Of a DNA stretch of 64,000 nucleotides, positions 40,642 to 48,506 are shown in pieces (the stretch's first letter is position 1; every line of letters starts with the position of its first letter). Below the pieces are notes generated by a model that worked only from the letters and a program-made list of their open reading frames with translations, did no database searches and was not told where the DNA came from. The stretch comes from Streptomyces sp. BV286 (lineage in GTDB: Bacteria > Actinomycetota > Actinomycetes > Streptomycetales > Streptomycetaceae), in the NCBI RefSeq assembly GCF_019090165.1, contig NZ_JAHRIB010000191.1, forward strand, positions 62,001 through 126,000. Direction: 5' to 3'. The position numbers and the translations under genes are program-made.

Positions 40642-41345
40642 GTCGTGGTCCGCTTCTCCTCGACGAGGGTGACGACGCACTCGATGACCTGGAGGAGCGT
40701 GAGGTCGGAGGTGTCCACCTCGACCGCGTCGCCGGCCTTGGCCAGCGGCGAGGTCTTGCGGGAGGAGTCGGCCGCGTCCCGCTTGATCAGGGCCTCGCGG
40801 GTGGCGTTGACGTCGGCGCCCTTGAGCTCACCGCTGCGGCGGGCGGCGCGGGCCTCCGGGGAAGCGGTGAGGAAGATCTTCAGGTCGGCGTCGGGCAGCA
40901 CGGTCGTACCGATGTCCCGGCCCTCGACGACGATGCCCTTCTCGGCCGCCGCGGCGATCGAGCGCTGCAGCTCGGTGATCCGGGCGCGCACCTCGGGGAC
41001 GGCGCTGACCGCGCTCACCTTGGAGGTGACGTCCTGGGTGCGGATCGGGCCCGCGACGTCCGTGCCGTCGACCGTGATGGTCGGCGCCAGGGGGTCCGTA
41101 CCGGACACGATCTCGGGCTTTCCGGCCGCGGCCGCGATCTCGGAGGGGTCGGCGACGTCGATGCCGTTGGTCACCATCCACCAGGTGATCGCACGGTACT
41201 GGGCGCCCGTGTCCAGGTAGCTGAGGCCGAGCTGTGCGGCGACGGCCTTCGAGGTGCTCGACTTGCCCGTGCCGGAGGGACCGTCGATGGCGACGATCAC
41301 GGCCGGAGCGGTCCGGGCGGCGGTGGATTCCACGGGTGCGGACAC
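40638..41345 (-). CDS. cmk: Cytidylate kinase
   Basis: A 235-residue kinase with the P-loop AIDGPSGTGKSSTSKAVA at the N-terminus. The CMP-binding insert follows (DTGAQYRAITWWMV; SAVSAVPEVRARITELQRSI). The phosphate-binding block is VVEGRDIGTTVLPDADLKIF and the lid-like Arg region is KRDAADSSRKTSPL. It converts CMP/dCMP to diphosphates with ATP. GTG at 41345 with CAGGAAG upstream. A 208-base gap separates it from tyrA. Confidence 0.96.
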   Translation of the reverse strand: MSAPVESTAARTAPAVIVAIDGPSGTGKSSTSKAVAAQLGLSYLDTGAQYRAITWWMVTNGIDVADPSEIAAAAGKPEIVSGTDPLAPTITVDGTDVAGPIRTQDVTSKVSAVSAVPEVRARITELQRSIAAAAEKGIVVEGRDIGTTVLPDADLKIFLTASPEARAARRSGELKGADVNATREALIKRDAADSSRKTSPLAKAGDAVEVDTSDLTLLQVIECVVTLVEEKRTTT

Positions 41346-41553
41346 CTTCCTGGTACGGGGTGCTGGGCTGGTGCGGGCACGATCGCGCCCCGAACAAGGT
41401 TACTGGCTTCCCGGACCCCGTTTTACGGACCCCGCGGCGGCCCCTCCACGTCCCTGCCGGCGTCCCGGCGCCACGCTCTCGACGATCATCAGGACCAGGA
41501 CCGCCGGCACGGGCGCCGGACCCGCGGCGGGGCAGCCGCTCAGGTGGCCGCCC

Positions 41554-42639
41554 CTACTGCCGGATCGCCCAGCCCCGCTCCCGCAGGGACGCCGTCAGCA
41601 CCGGCACCGCCGACGGCTTCACCATCAGCTCCACCAGGCCGGCCTGCTGCCCGGTCGCGTGCTCGATGCGCACGTCCTCGATGTTGACGCCCGCGCGGCC
41701 GGCGTCGGCGAAGATGCGGGCCAGCTGGCCCGGCTGGTCGTCGATGAGGACGACGACGCTCTCGTACGTGGTGGGCGCGGCGCCGTGCTTGCCGGGGACG
41801 CGGACCTGGCCTGCGTTGCCGCGGCGCAGGACGTCCTCGATGCCCGTGGTGCCCTCGCGGCGCTTGGCCTCGTCGGAGGACTGGAGGGCACGCAGGGCCT
41901 GCACGGTCTCGTCCAGGTCGGCGGAGACGTCCGCGAGGAGGTCGGCGACCGGACCCGGGTTCGCGGAGAGGATGTCGATCCACATCCGCGGGTCGGACGC
42001 GGCGATCCGGGTCACGTCCCGGATGCCCTGCCCGCAGAGGCGTACGGCCGTCTCCTCGGCGTTCTCCAGCCGGGCGGCGACCATGCTGGACACCAGGTGC
42101 GGCATGTGCGAGACGAGCGCCACCGCACGGTCGTGGGCGTCGGCATCCATCACCACCGGGACCGCCCGGCAGTGCGAGACCAGCTCCAGCGCGAGGTTGA
42201 GCACCTCGGTGTCCGTGTCCCGGGTCGGCGTCAGCACCCAGGGGCGCCCCTCGAAGAGGTCACCGGTGGCGGCCAGGGGGCCCGACTTCTCACGGCCGGA
42301 CATGGGGTGCGAGCCGATGTACGCGGACAGGTCGAGGCCTAGTGACTCCAGCTCGCGGCGCGGCCCGCCCTTGACGCTGGCCACGTCGAGGTAGCCGCGG
42401 GCGACCCCGCGCCGCATCGCGTCGGCGAGTGCCGCGGCGACGTGCGCGGGCGGCGCGGCGATGATCGCGAGGTCGACGGGCCCCCGGGGTTCCTCGTCCG
42501 TCCCGGCGCCGAGCGCGGCCGCCGTACGGGCCTGCTCCGGGTCGTGGTCGGCGAGGTGCACGGTGACGCCGCGCCCGGCCAGGGCCAGCGCGGCCGACGT
42601 CCCGATGAGGCCGGTACCGATGACGAGTGCCGTTCTCAC
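41554..42639 (-). CDS. tyrA: Prephenate dehydrogenase with C-terminal ACT-like domain
   Basis: A 361-residue enzyme of tyrosine synthesis. The NAD-binding loop VIGTGLIGTSAALALAGRG is at the extreme N-terminus. The catalytic His region is YIGSHPMSGREKSGP. The helical dimerisation domain contains HDRAVALVSHMPHLVSS. The C-terminal 75 residues (ESVVVLIDDQPGQLARIFAD and onward) form an ACT domain, likely for tyrosine feedback. The GTG at 42639 overlaps the chorismate mutase stop (GTGA), so chorismate to prephenate to hydroxyphenylpyruvate is encoded as one coupled unit. Confidence 0.95.
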   Translation of the reverse strand: MRTALVIGTGLIGTSAALALAGRGVTVHLADHDPEQARTAAALGAGTDEEPRGPVDLAIIAAPPAHVAAALADAMRRGVARGYLDVASVKGGPRRELESLGLDLSAYIGSHPMSGREKSGPLAATGDLFEGRPWVLTPTRDTDTEVLNLALELVSHCRAVPVVMDADAHDRAVALVSHMPHLVSSMVAARLENAEETAVRLCGQGIRDVTRIAASDPRMWIDILSANPGPVADLLADVSADLDETVQALRALQSSDEAKRREGTTGIEDVLRRGNAGQVRVPGKHGAAPTTYESVVVLIDDQPGQLARIFADAGRAGVNIEDVRIEHATGQQAGLVELMVKPSAVPVLTASLRERGWAIRQ

Positions 42640-42998
42640 TGGGCGATGTCCTTGCGGAGCGCGCCCGCGGCACCCAGGTAGACGTGCGCGACCTCGGAGC
42701 GGGGCAGATCGGACTCGATGTGCGCGAGGACCCGCACGACCCGGGGCATCGCGCCCTCGATGTCCAGCTCCTGCGCACAGATCAGCGGTACGTCGACGAT
42801 GCCGAGCTTGCGTGCCGCGGCCGCCGGGAAGTCGCTGTGCAGGTCGGGCGTCGCCGTGAACCAGATGCTGATCAGCTCGTCGGTGGTCAGCGCGTTCCGC
42901 TCCAGGATGGCGGTGAGCAGCTCGCTGACCTGCTCGTCCATGTGCCCGGCCTCGTCCCGCTCCAGTTGGACGGCGCCCCGGACCGCTCGTACCGCCAC
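42636..42998 (-). CDS. aroH: Monofunctional chorismate mutase, AroH class
   Basis: A 120-residue protein, the expected length for AroH-type chorismate mutase. It begins AVRAVRGAVQLERDEAGHM, with the RGA motif. It continues LTTDELISIWFTATPDLHSD, then FPAAAARKLGIVDVPLICAQ and MPRVVRVLAHIES. The trimeric AroH fold places Arg and Glu residues from these blocks at the subunit interface. The GTG at 42998 has AAGGAG upstream; the longer frame to 43100 is not coding-like. It is coupled to tyrA. Confidence 0.93.
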   Translation of the reverse strand: MAVRAVRGAVQLERDEAGHMDEQVSELLTAILERNALTTDELISIWFTATPDLHSDFPAAAARKLGIVDVPLICAQELDIEGAMPRVVRVLAHIESDLPRSEVAHVYLGAAGALRKDIAQ

Positions 42999-43284
42999 GG
43001 TGATGCTCCTTGCTGATGTACGTATCGGCTTTGGTGCATCCAGCCTAGTCAGCCCTCGGTCGCCCGGTGCGCGGCGCCCGCCTGCCGAGACGCCCGCCAC
43101 GCTCTCCCCGGATCACCCCAATATCACCCGTTCCGCCCCCTGTCGCTACATGGAGCGAGGGGGTGTTTTACGGTGGAATCGTCCTTGAATCTCCGCGAAG
43201 TCGCTCCTGTGCGCCTCTGGACGCAGGGCCCGCGGGTCCGCTTGCATGGTGGGGCTGTCCGCGCCACGCCTCGGGGGAGGCACG

Positions 43285-43953
43285 ATGAAGCGTTCCGGAC
43301 CACTTTTCACGCTCCTCGCGGGACTGCTGCTCGCCCTGTTCATGCTGTCGCTCAACGCGACGACGGGGACGCGCAGCACGTCGACCGGGAGCGACTCGCC
43401 CGCCGACGTCGTGTCGGCGAGCCCGACGCCCACCGCCACGGCCACTCCGGGGAAGCCGTCACCGTCGCCCAGCCCGTCGAGGTCCGCCGTGGCGAACGGC
43501 GACTACGCGGGCCGCACCGACGACGACTCCTCTGCGGTGGCGGTGACGCTGCGCGACGGCAGGGCGGTCGCGTACTTCTGTGACGGCCGGGACCAGGAGT
43601 CGTGGCTGAAGGGCCCCGTCGAGGCCGACGGCAGCATGCGGCTGAAGGGTCAGAAGGGCGAGGTCCTCACCGGCGAGCTGACCGGCAAGAAGATCCGCGG
43701 CACCGTCGACATGGGGCAGCGGACGTACGGCTTCACGGCGGACAGGGCCGTCAAGCCCTCCGGGCTGTACCGCGCCACCGCCACCGTGCGCGGCGCCGAG
43801 GTCGACGGCGGCTGGATCGTACTGCCGGACGGCCGCCAGGTCGGCATCCTCAAGCGCGACGGCAGGGCGGCGGCAGCACCCCGTATCGACCCGGAGAGCG
43901 GCGCCGTGACGGTCGACGGACAGCGGCTCACCGCCCGGCCCGTGACCCCGTGA
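43285..43953 (+). CDS. Secreted or membrane-anchored protein of unknown function
   Basis: A 222-residue protein with an N-terminal hydrophobic segment (PLFTLLAGLLLALFMLSL). It may be an uncleaved anchor or a signal peptide. A Ser/Thr/Pro linker (about residues 28-68) leads to a beta-rich domain: NGDYAGRTDDDSSAVAVTLR, AVAYFCDGRDQESWLKGPV, GELTGKKIRGTVDMG. I do not recognise an enzyme motif. ATG at 43285 with GGGGGAGG upstream. It may share transcription with the membrane/Rieske pair downstream, though 112 bases containing repeats lie between. Confidence 0.75.
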   Translation: MKRSGPLFTLLAGLLLALFMLSLNATTGTRSTSTGSDSPADVVSASPTPTATATPGKPSPSPSPSRSAVANGDYAGRTDDDSSAVAVTLRDGRAVAYFCDGRDQESWLKGPVEADGSMRLKGQKGEVLTGELTGKKIRGTVDMGQRTYGFTADRAVKPSGLYRATATVRGAEVDGGWIVLPDGRQVGILKRDGRAAAAPRIDPESGAVTVDGQRLTARPVTP

Positions 43954-43957
43954 CCCC

Positions 43958-43993
43958 CTCGGCCCGCCCCTCGGCCCGCCCCTCGGCCCGCCC
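43958..43993. repeat. 12-bp tandem repeat, three perfect copies
   Basis: CTCGGCCCGCCC is repeated exactly three times (43958, 43970, 43982), followed by a decayed fourth copy and more C-rich sequence to about 44040. It is between two plus-strand genes. Confidence 0.8.
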
Positions 43994-44065
43994 CTCGCTC
44001 CCTCCCCCGCCCCATCCCCCGCTCCGTCCTTCGCTCCATGACCGCGTGACCGCAGGGAGCCGACC

Positions 44066-44650
44066 ATGACCGTGGACCCGAACGCCGCCACCCAGGGCTT
44101 CTCCGCGCCCGACCCCGCCCGCCGCGGCCCGGGGGCCGCCCGCTACGTCGTACCGGCCCTGGTCGCGAGCGCGGTCGCGGTAGGCCTCGGCGTCTACGGA
44201 AACGTGCACGACCCGGAGGGCACCGCCTTCAACCTGGCGGGCTTCAGCAGCACGAGCGCCGTGAAGTCGTGGCTGGGCACCGCCGCGATGGGATTCGCGG
44301 TCGTGCAGCTCGTCTCGGCACTCATGCTGTACGGGCGCCTGCCGGGCCCGAGCTGGTCCGGCACGGTGCACCGCTGGTCGGGCCGGATCGCGTTCTTGAT
44401 GGCGGTTCCTGTAGCGGTGCACTGTCTGTACGCGTTGGGCTATCAGACGTACGAACCGCGCGTCTTGTGGCACTCGCTCCTGGGTTGCTTCTTCTTCGGT
44501 GCGTTCAGTGCCAAGATGCTGCTGCTCCGCTCGGAGCGACTGCCCGGCTGGGTGCTGCCCGTCGTCGGCGGGCTCGTCTTCTCCGCCCTCACCGTGATCT
44601 GGCTGACCTCCGCCCTCTGGTTCTTCCGCACCTTCGGAGTGACGACATGA
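44066..44650 (+). CDS. Four-to-five-TM protein (DUF6529-like), possible haem-b membrane subunit
   Basis: The 194-residue membrane protein has His residues near the ends of its segments: TVHRWSGRIAFLMAVPVAVH, CLYALGYQTYEPRVLWHSLL, GCFFFGAFSAKMLLLRSERL. This spacing recalls cytochrome b561-like proteins that hold haem between helices. It is coupled to a Rieske iron-sulfur protein by an ATGA overlap, which supports an electron-transfer role. The family name is from recall. ATG at 44066 with AGGGAG upstream. Confidence 0.72.
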   Translation: MTVDPNAATQGFSAPDPARRGPGAARYVVPALVASAVAVGLGVYGNVHDPEGTAFNLAGFSSTSAVKSWLGTAAMGFAVVQLVSALMLYGRLPGPSWSGTVHRWSGRIAFLMAVPVAVHCLYALGYQTYEPRVLWHSLLGCFFFGAFSAKMLLLRSERLPGWVLPVVGGLVFSALTVIWLTSALWFFRTFGVTT

Positions 44651-45090
44651 CGAAACCCTCGACGCGGCGCACGGTGCTCGTGACGGGCGCGGCCGGCGCA
44701 CTGCTCCTGGGCTGCAGCAAGTACGGCGACGAGAACGGCGGGGGCGACACGGAGGAGGCGCCCTCGGCGGCCCCCTCCGGAAGCGGGAGCCGGGCACCCG
44801 GTGGCGAGGAACTCACCAGGACGGGTGACGTCCCGGTCGGCGGCGGCAAGATCTTCAAGGACGAGAAGGTCGTCGTCACCCAGCCCGAGCAGGGCGACTT
44901 CAAGGCCTTCTCGGCGGTCTGCACGCACTCGGGCTGCATCGTCGCCAACGTCTCGGACGGCACGATCAACTGCACGTGCCACGGCAGCAGGTTCCGCGTC
45001 GCCGACGGCTCGGTGGCGGGCGGCCCGGCGCCGAAGCCGCTCCCCGCGAAGCAGATCACGGTCACGGGCGACTCGATCAGCGTCGCCTGA
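44647..45090 (+). CDS. Rieske [2Fe-2S] lipoprotein
   Basis: A 147-residue exported protein. Twin Arg (TKPSTRRTVLV) and a lipobox LLLGC (Cys23) suggest Tat export and lipidation. After an acidic/Ser linker comes a Rieske domain. Both cluster-binding boxes are complete: CTHSGCIV (box 1) and CTCHGSRFRVADGS (box 2). Its partner is probably the membrane protein it overlaps. It is separate from the cytochrome bc1 genes (qcr), which are not in the window. The redox partner and substrate are unknown. Confidence 0.9.
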   Translation: MTKPSTRRTVLVTGAAGALLLGCSKYGDENGGGDTEEAPSAAPSGSGSRAPGGEELTRTGDVPVGGGKIFKDEKVVVTQPEQGDFKAFSAVCTHSGCIVANVSDGTINCTCHGSRFRVADGSVAGGPAPKPLPAKQITVTGDSISVA

Positions 45091-45126
45091 CCCGCCCGGC
45101 CCGCCACGCGCGGCCGGCCCGGCCGG

Positions 45127-46146
45127 TCAGGCGTCCCAGAGCGCGCCGAAGGACATCAGGTCCCCCTGGTGCTCGATCCGGTCGGCCCACTCCGTGGGCC
45201 ATGCGTCGGCGCCGAGGTGCGCCCCCGCGAAGGCGCCGGCCAGACAGGCGATCGAGTCCGAGTCCCCGGAGGTGCAGGCGGCCCGGCGCAGGGCCGTCAC
45301 CGGCTCGTCGACGAAGAGCAGGAAGCACAGCAGTCCGGTGGCGAGGGCCTCCTCGGCGATCCACCCGGCCCCCGTGGCCAGACAGGGGTCCGTCTCGGGC
45401 GACGGCGACCGCAGGGCCCGCTGAAGCCGCTCCAGAGCCTCCAGGCACTCGTCCCAGCCGCGGGCGATGTAGTGCGCCGGGGTGGGGTCCTGGGCGCGGG
45501 CCCACAGGTCACCGAGCCAGCGGTCGTGATAGCGCGTCCGGTTCTCGTACGCGTACGACCGCAGGAGTCCGACCAGGCCCGTCGGTTCGGTGCCCTGTGC
45601 GAGCAGCCGTACCGCGTGCGCGGTGAGGTCGGAGGCGGTCAGCGCCGTCGGGTGGCCGTGGGTGAGGGCGGCCTGCAACTGGGCGGCGCCCGCGCGCTGT
45701 TCGTCGCTGAGCCCGGGGACGAGACCGAGGGGCGCCACGCGCATGTTGGCGCCGCAGCCCTTCGAGCCCACCTGGCTGGCGTCCTGCCAGAGCCGGTCCG
45801 CGCTCTTCAGTTTCTCGCAGGCGACGAGGCAGGTACGGCCGGGCGCGCGGTTGTTCTCCGGGGACTGGTACCAGTCCACGAACTCCTCTCGCACCGGCCG
45901 CTCCATCCGCTTGGGCCCGAGGAGCCCCCGGTCCATGGCCGTCCGCAGCCCCCGCGCCAGCGCCAGGGTCATCTGCGTGTCGTCCGTGACGAAGGCGGGG
46001 TCCGGCAGCTCCATCTCCCGCCATGGGCCGCACTTGGCGAGGATCGACGGCACGTCGTTGAACTCGGTCGGGAAGCCGAGCGCGTCCCCGAGGGCGAGCC
46101 CGACCAGTGCCCCGGTGGCGGCGTGCTTTCTGACGGTCGTGGTCAT
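45127..46146 (-). CDS. ADP-ribosylglycohydrolase family protein
   Basis: A 339-residue DraG/ARH-fold hydrolase. The metal-binding Asp clusters are visible: ALVGLALGDALGFPTEF at the start, FVTDDTQMTLALARGLR near residue 53, and SGDSDSIACLAGAFAGAHLG near the end. Two Mg ions in such sites release ADP-ribose from modified proteins, nucleic acids or small molecules. It is coupled by ATGA to the NrtR-type regulator upstream and sits behind the operator at 47057-47086. That links it to ADP-ribose/NAD control. ATG at 46146 with GGAAGGA upstream. Confidence 0.93.
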   Translation of the reverse strand: MTTTVRKHAATGALVGLALGDALGFPTEFNDVPSILAKCGPWREMELPDPAFVTDDTQMTLALARGLRTAMDRGLLGPKRMERPVREEFVDWYQSPENNRAPGRTCLVACEKLKSADRLWQDASQVGSKGCGANMRVAPLGLVPGLSDEQRAGAAQLQAALTHGHPTALTASDLTAHAVRLLAQGTEPTGLVGLLRSYAYENRTRYHDRWLGDLWARAQDPTPAHYIARGWDECLEALERLQRALRSPSPETDPCLATGAGWIAEEALATGLLCFLLFVDEPVTALRRAACTSGDSDSIACLAGAFAGAHLGADAWPTEWADRIEHQGDLMSFGALWDA

Positions 46147-46943
46147 GAGGATCGTCCTTCCGAAGAGGCGGACTGCGAGGGGGACGGCGGCGGGGACCGG
46201 TGGGCGCCGGGAGAGGGGCCGGCCTCGGCGGACGGTGGTGGCGGAGCCGGTCGCAGCAGCGGCGGATGCAACGCCGTGGCGGCGCCCGCCCGGTACAGCG
46301 CGGCGGGCTTCCCCCGGCCTCCGGTCAGCCGGGCCTCACCCGGGACCGGCTCGACGAACCCGGGCGTGGCGAGGACCTTGCGCCGGAAGTTCGGGCGGTC
46401 GAGCGCGGTCCCCCACACCGTCTCGTAGACCTGCTGAAGCTCCCCGAGTGTGAACCGGGGCGGGCAGAACGCCGTGGCCAGGCAGGTGTACTCCAGCTTG
46501 GCGCCGATCCGCTCGTGCGCGTCGGCGAGGATCCGGTCGTGGTCGAAGGCGAGCGGGCCGAGTCCGTCGTACGGCAGCCATCGCGCGCTCGCCGCGTCCC
46601 CGCCGCCGCGCGGCTCGGGTGGGTCCGGCAGCAGCGCGGTGTACGCCACGGAGACCACCCGCATCCGGGGATCGCGGTCCGGCTCGCTGTAGGTGCGCAG
46701 TTGCTCCAGGTGCAGCCCGGAGACGTCCGACAGGCCTGTCTCCTCGGCCAGTTCGCGCCGGGCGGCCGTCCCGGCGGACTCCTCGGGCAGCACGAACCCT
46801 CCCGGCAGTGCCCAGCAGCCCAGGTACGGCTCCTGCCCGCGCTCGATCAGGAGCACGTCCAGTACGCCCGTCCGGACCGTGAACACCGCGAGATCCACGG
46901 TGACGGCGAAGGGCTCGAAGGCGTGCTTGTCGTAGCCCTCCAT
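46143..46943 (-). CDS. nrtR: NrtR-type regulator: Nudix domain plus winged helix
   Basis: A 266-residue regulator. The Nudix domain (about residues 12-150) carries a full box GGFVLPEESAGTAARRELAE then ETGL, so G-x5-E-x7-REL-x-EE-x-GL is intact. Many NrtR proteins have lost parts of it. The C-terminal winged helix reads FTLGELQQVYETVWGTALDR and PNFRRKVLATPGFVEPV. The last 45 residues are a Pro/Ser-rich tail. NrtR proteins repress NAD-metabolism genes and release DNA on binding ADP-ribose. ATG at 46943 after GAGGAGGGG. Confidence 0.9.
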   Translation of the reverse strand: MEGYDKHAFEPFAVTVDLAVFTVRTGVLDVLLIERGQEPYLGCWALPGGFVLPEESAGTAARRELAEETGLSDVSGLHLEQLRTYSEPDRDPRMRVVSVAYTALLPDPPEPRGGGDAASARWLPYDGLGPLAFDHDRILADAHERIGAKLEYTCLATAFCPPRFTLGELQQVYETVWGTALDRPNFRRKVLATPGFVEPVPGEARLTGGRGKPAALYRAGAATALHPPLLRPAPPPPSAEAGPSPGAHRSPPPSPSQSASSEGRSS

Positions 46944-47056
46944 ACCCCCTCCTCGTGCCGCCTCGACGGCTGTGGGTGCCCTGCCGGGCGACGGCGGAGG
47001 ACCGGGACCACCCCCGTGGGCCCTGCTCCAGCGTCCGCGCCCGACAGGGACGCTCT

Positions 47057-47086
47057 TTAATAGTCAGTACGACTATAAATAGCGAA
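47057..47086 (-). promoter_or_regulatory. Promoter with NrtR operator
   Basis: On the minus strand TTCGCT (47081-47086) and TATTAA (47057-47062) are 18 bases apart. A perfect dyad ATAGTC-AGTAC-GACTAT (47060-47076) fills the spacer and overlaps the -10. The site is 114 bases before the nrtR start. A repressor bound here would block RNA polymerase, fitting autoregulation of nrtR and its coupled hydrolase. Confidence 0.75.
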
Positions 47087-47111
47087 CCGTGTGCCCACAA
47101 CCCCCGGACAC

Positions 47112-47152
47112 GCATCGGCCGGCCCCGGGAAGATCCCGGAACCGGCCGATGC
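47112..47152 (-). terminator. Terminator after rluB
   Basis: GCATCGGCCGG (47112-47122) pairs with CCGGCCGATGC (47142-47152). CCGGGA (47125-47130) pairs with TCCCGG (47134-47139), with a CC/AA internal loop and an AGA hairpin loop. Confidence 0.75.
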
Positions 47153-47195
47153 CGTACGGACGAGGACGGCGGAAGAGGTCTCGCCGCCGGGACTC

Positions 47196-48506
47196 CTAGA
47201 GGTCGACCTCCTGCATCAGCATTCCGACCTCGGTGTTCGACAGCCGCCTCAGCCAGCCCGACTTCTGGTCGCCGAGGGCGATCGGACCGAAGGACACACG
47301 CACGAGCTTGTCGACCGGGAAGCCGGCCTCGGCGAGCATGCGGCGCACGATGTGCTTGCGGCCCTCGTGCAGCGTCACCTCGACCATGTAGTTCTTGCCG
47401 GTCTGCTCGACGACCCTGAAGTGGTCCGCCTTCGCGTACCCGTCCTCCAGCTGGATGCCGTCCTTGAGCTGCTTGCCCAGGTCGCGCGGGATCGGGCCCA
47501 CGATGTGCGCGAGGTAGACCTTCTTCACGCCGTACTTGGGATGCGTCAGGCGGTGCGCCAGCTCACCGTGGTTGGTGAGCAGGATGATGCCCTCGGTCTC
47601 GGTGTCGAGCCGTCCCACGTGGAAGAGCCGCGTCTCGCGGTTCGTCACGTAGTCGCCGAGGCACTGACGGCCCTCGTTGTCCTCCATGGTGGACACGACA
47701 CCGGCGGGCTTGTTGAGCACGAAGAACTGGTACGACTGCGTGGCCACCGTCAGCCCGTCGACCCTGATCTCGTCGTTCTCGGGGTCGACACGCATGCCCT
47801 GTTCCACGACGATCTCGCCGTTGACCTCGACGCGGGACTGCTCGACCAGCTCCTCGCAGGCACGCCGCGAGCCGTAGCCCGCGCGCGCGAGCACCTTCTG
47901 CAGCCGCTCGCCCTCCTGCTCGGCGCCCGGGAAGGTCTTGGGCGTCTTGACCTCGGGCCGGCCCGCGTACCGGTCCCTGTTGCGCTCCTCGGTCCGCGTC
48001 TCGTACTCACGGGAGCGCGCGTTCTCCGTACGGCCGCCGCGCTGCTGGCCCTGCCTGGGGCCGCCCTTGGCACCGCCGCGGGCGGAACTGCCGCGCCCGG
48101 ACTTGGCACCCTCGTGGGTGGCGCCGGGGCCTACGTCGTAGCGACGCTCCTCGGGGCGGGGCTTGCTGGGGCGCTTCGGCCTGTCGTCGGGCCCTCCCGC
48201 GCCGTTCTGCTGGGGGCCCCTCCCGGCGGTCCCCCGGGAGTCGTATCCGCTGCCGGAGGTGCGGGGGCCGCCGCCTCCGCCACCGGAGCCGCGGGGATTG
48301 CCACCGCCGGAGCCACGCGGGTTGCCGCCGCCGGAGCCACGAGAACCCCCGCCACCGGACCCGCGGGAGTTACCGCCTCCACCGCCGGAACCACGGGGGT
48401 TGCCGCCTCCGCCGCCGGAGCCGCGGGAGTTACCGCCCCCACCGGTCCCGCGGGGGTTGCCTCGCCCGCCGCTGTTCCTGCCACTGCCGCTGCCACTGCT
48501 TCGCAT
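47196..48506 (-). CDS. rluB: 23S rRNA pseudouridine synthase RluB with a long Gly-rich N-terminal tail
   Basis: The 436-residue protein has about 195 residues of Gly/Arg/Ser-rich tail, an S4 RNA-binding domain (ERLQKVLARAGYGSRRACEE, LVEQSRVEVNG), and then the RsuA/RluB catalytic domain. The catalytic Asp is in VGRLDTETEGIILLTNHGEL. KVYLAHIVGPIP and LHEGRKHIVRRMLAEAGFPV are further family blocks. The enzyme modifies U2605-type positions in 23S rRNA helix 93. The tail is built of N[PS]RGSGGG units like RGG-box RNA-binding regions. The ATG at 48506 overlaps the scpB stop (TGATG). Confidence 0.93.
   Translation of the reverse strand: MRSSGSGSGRNSGGRGNPRGTGGGGNSRGSGGGGGNPRGSGGGGGNSRGSGGGGSRGSGGGNPRGSGGGNPRGSGGGGGGPRTSGSGYDSRGTAGRGPQQNGAGGPDDRPKRPSKPRPEERRYDVGPGATHEGAKSGRGSSARGGAKGGPRQGQQRGGRTENARSREYETRTEERNRDRYAGRPEVKTPKTFPGAEQEGERLQKVLARAGYGSRRACEELVEQSRVEVNGEIVVEQGMRVDPENDEIRVDGLTVATQSYQFFVLNKPAGVVSTMEDNEGRQCLGDYVTNRETRLFHVGRLDTETEGIILLTNHGELAHRLTHPKYGVKKVYLAHIVGPIPRDLGKQLKDGIQLEDGYAKADHFRVVEQTGKNYMVEVTLHEGRKHIVRRMLAEAGFPVDKLVRVSFGPIALGDQKSGWLRRLSNTEVGMLMQEVDL
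48266..48458. repeat. Gly-rich coding repeat inside rluB
   Basis: About eight imperfect copies of a unit encoding N-P/S-R-G-S-G-G-G(-G) lie in tandem in the rluB N-terminal region. The DNA alternates between CGGAGCCACG- and CGGAGCCGCG-type blocks. Such repeats can change in copy number between strains. Confidence 0.75.

Noticed and set aside
48131..48496. Alternative frame in the rluB repeat giving an Ala/Pro/Val-rich protein
   Set aside because: It arises from reading the Gly codon repeats in another phase; the rluB frame continues into a conserved enzyme.
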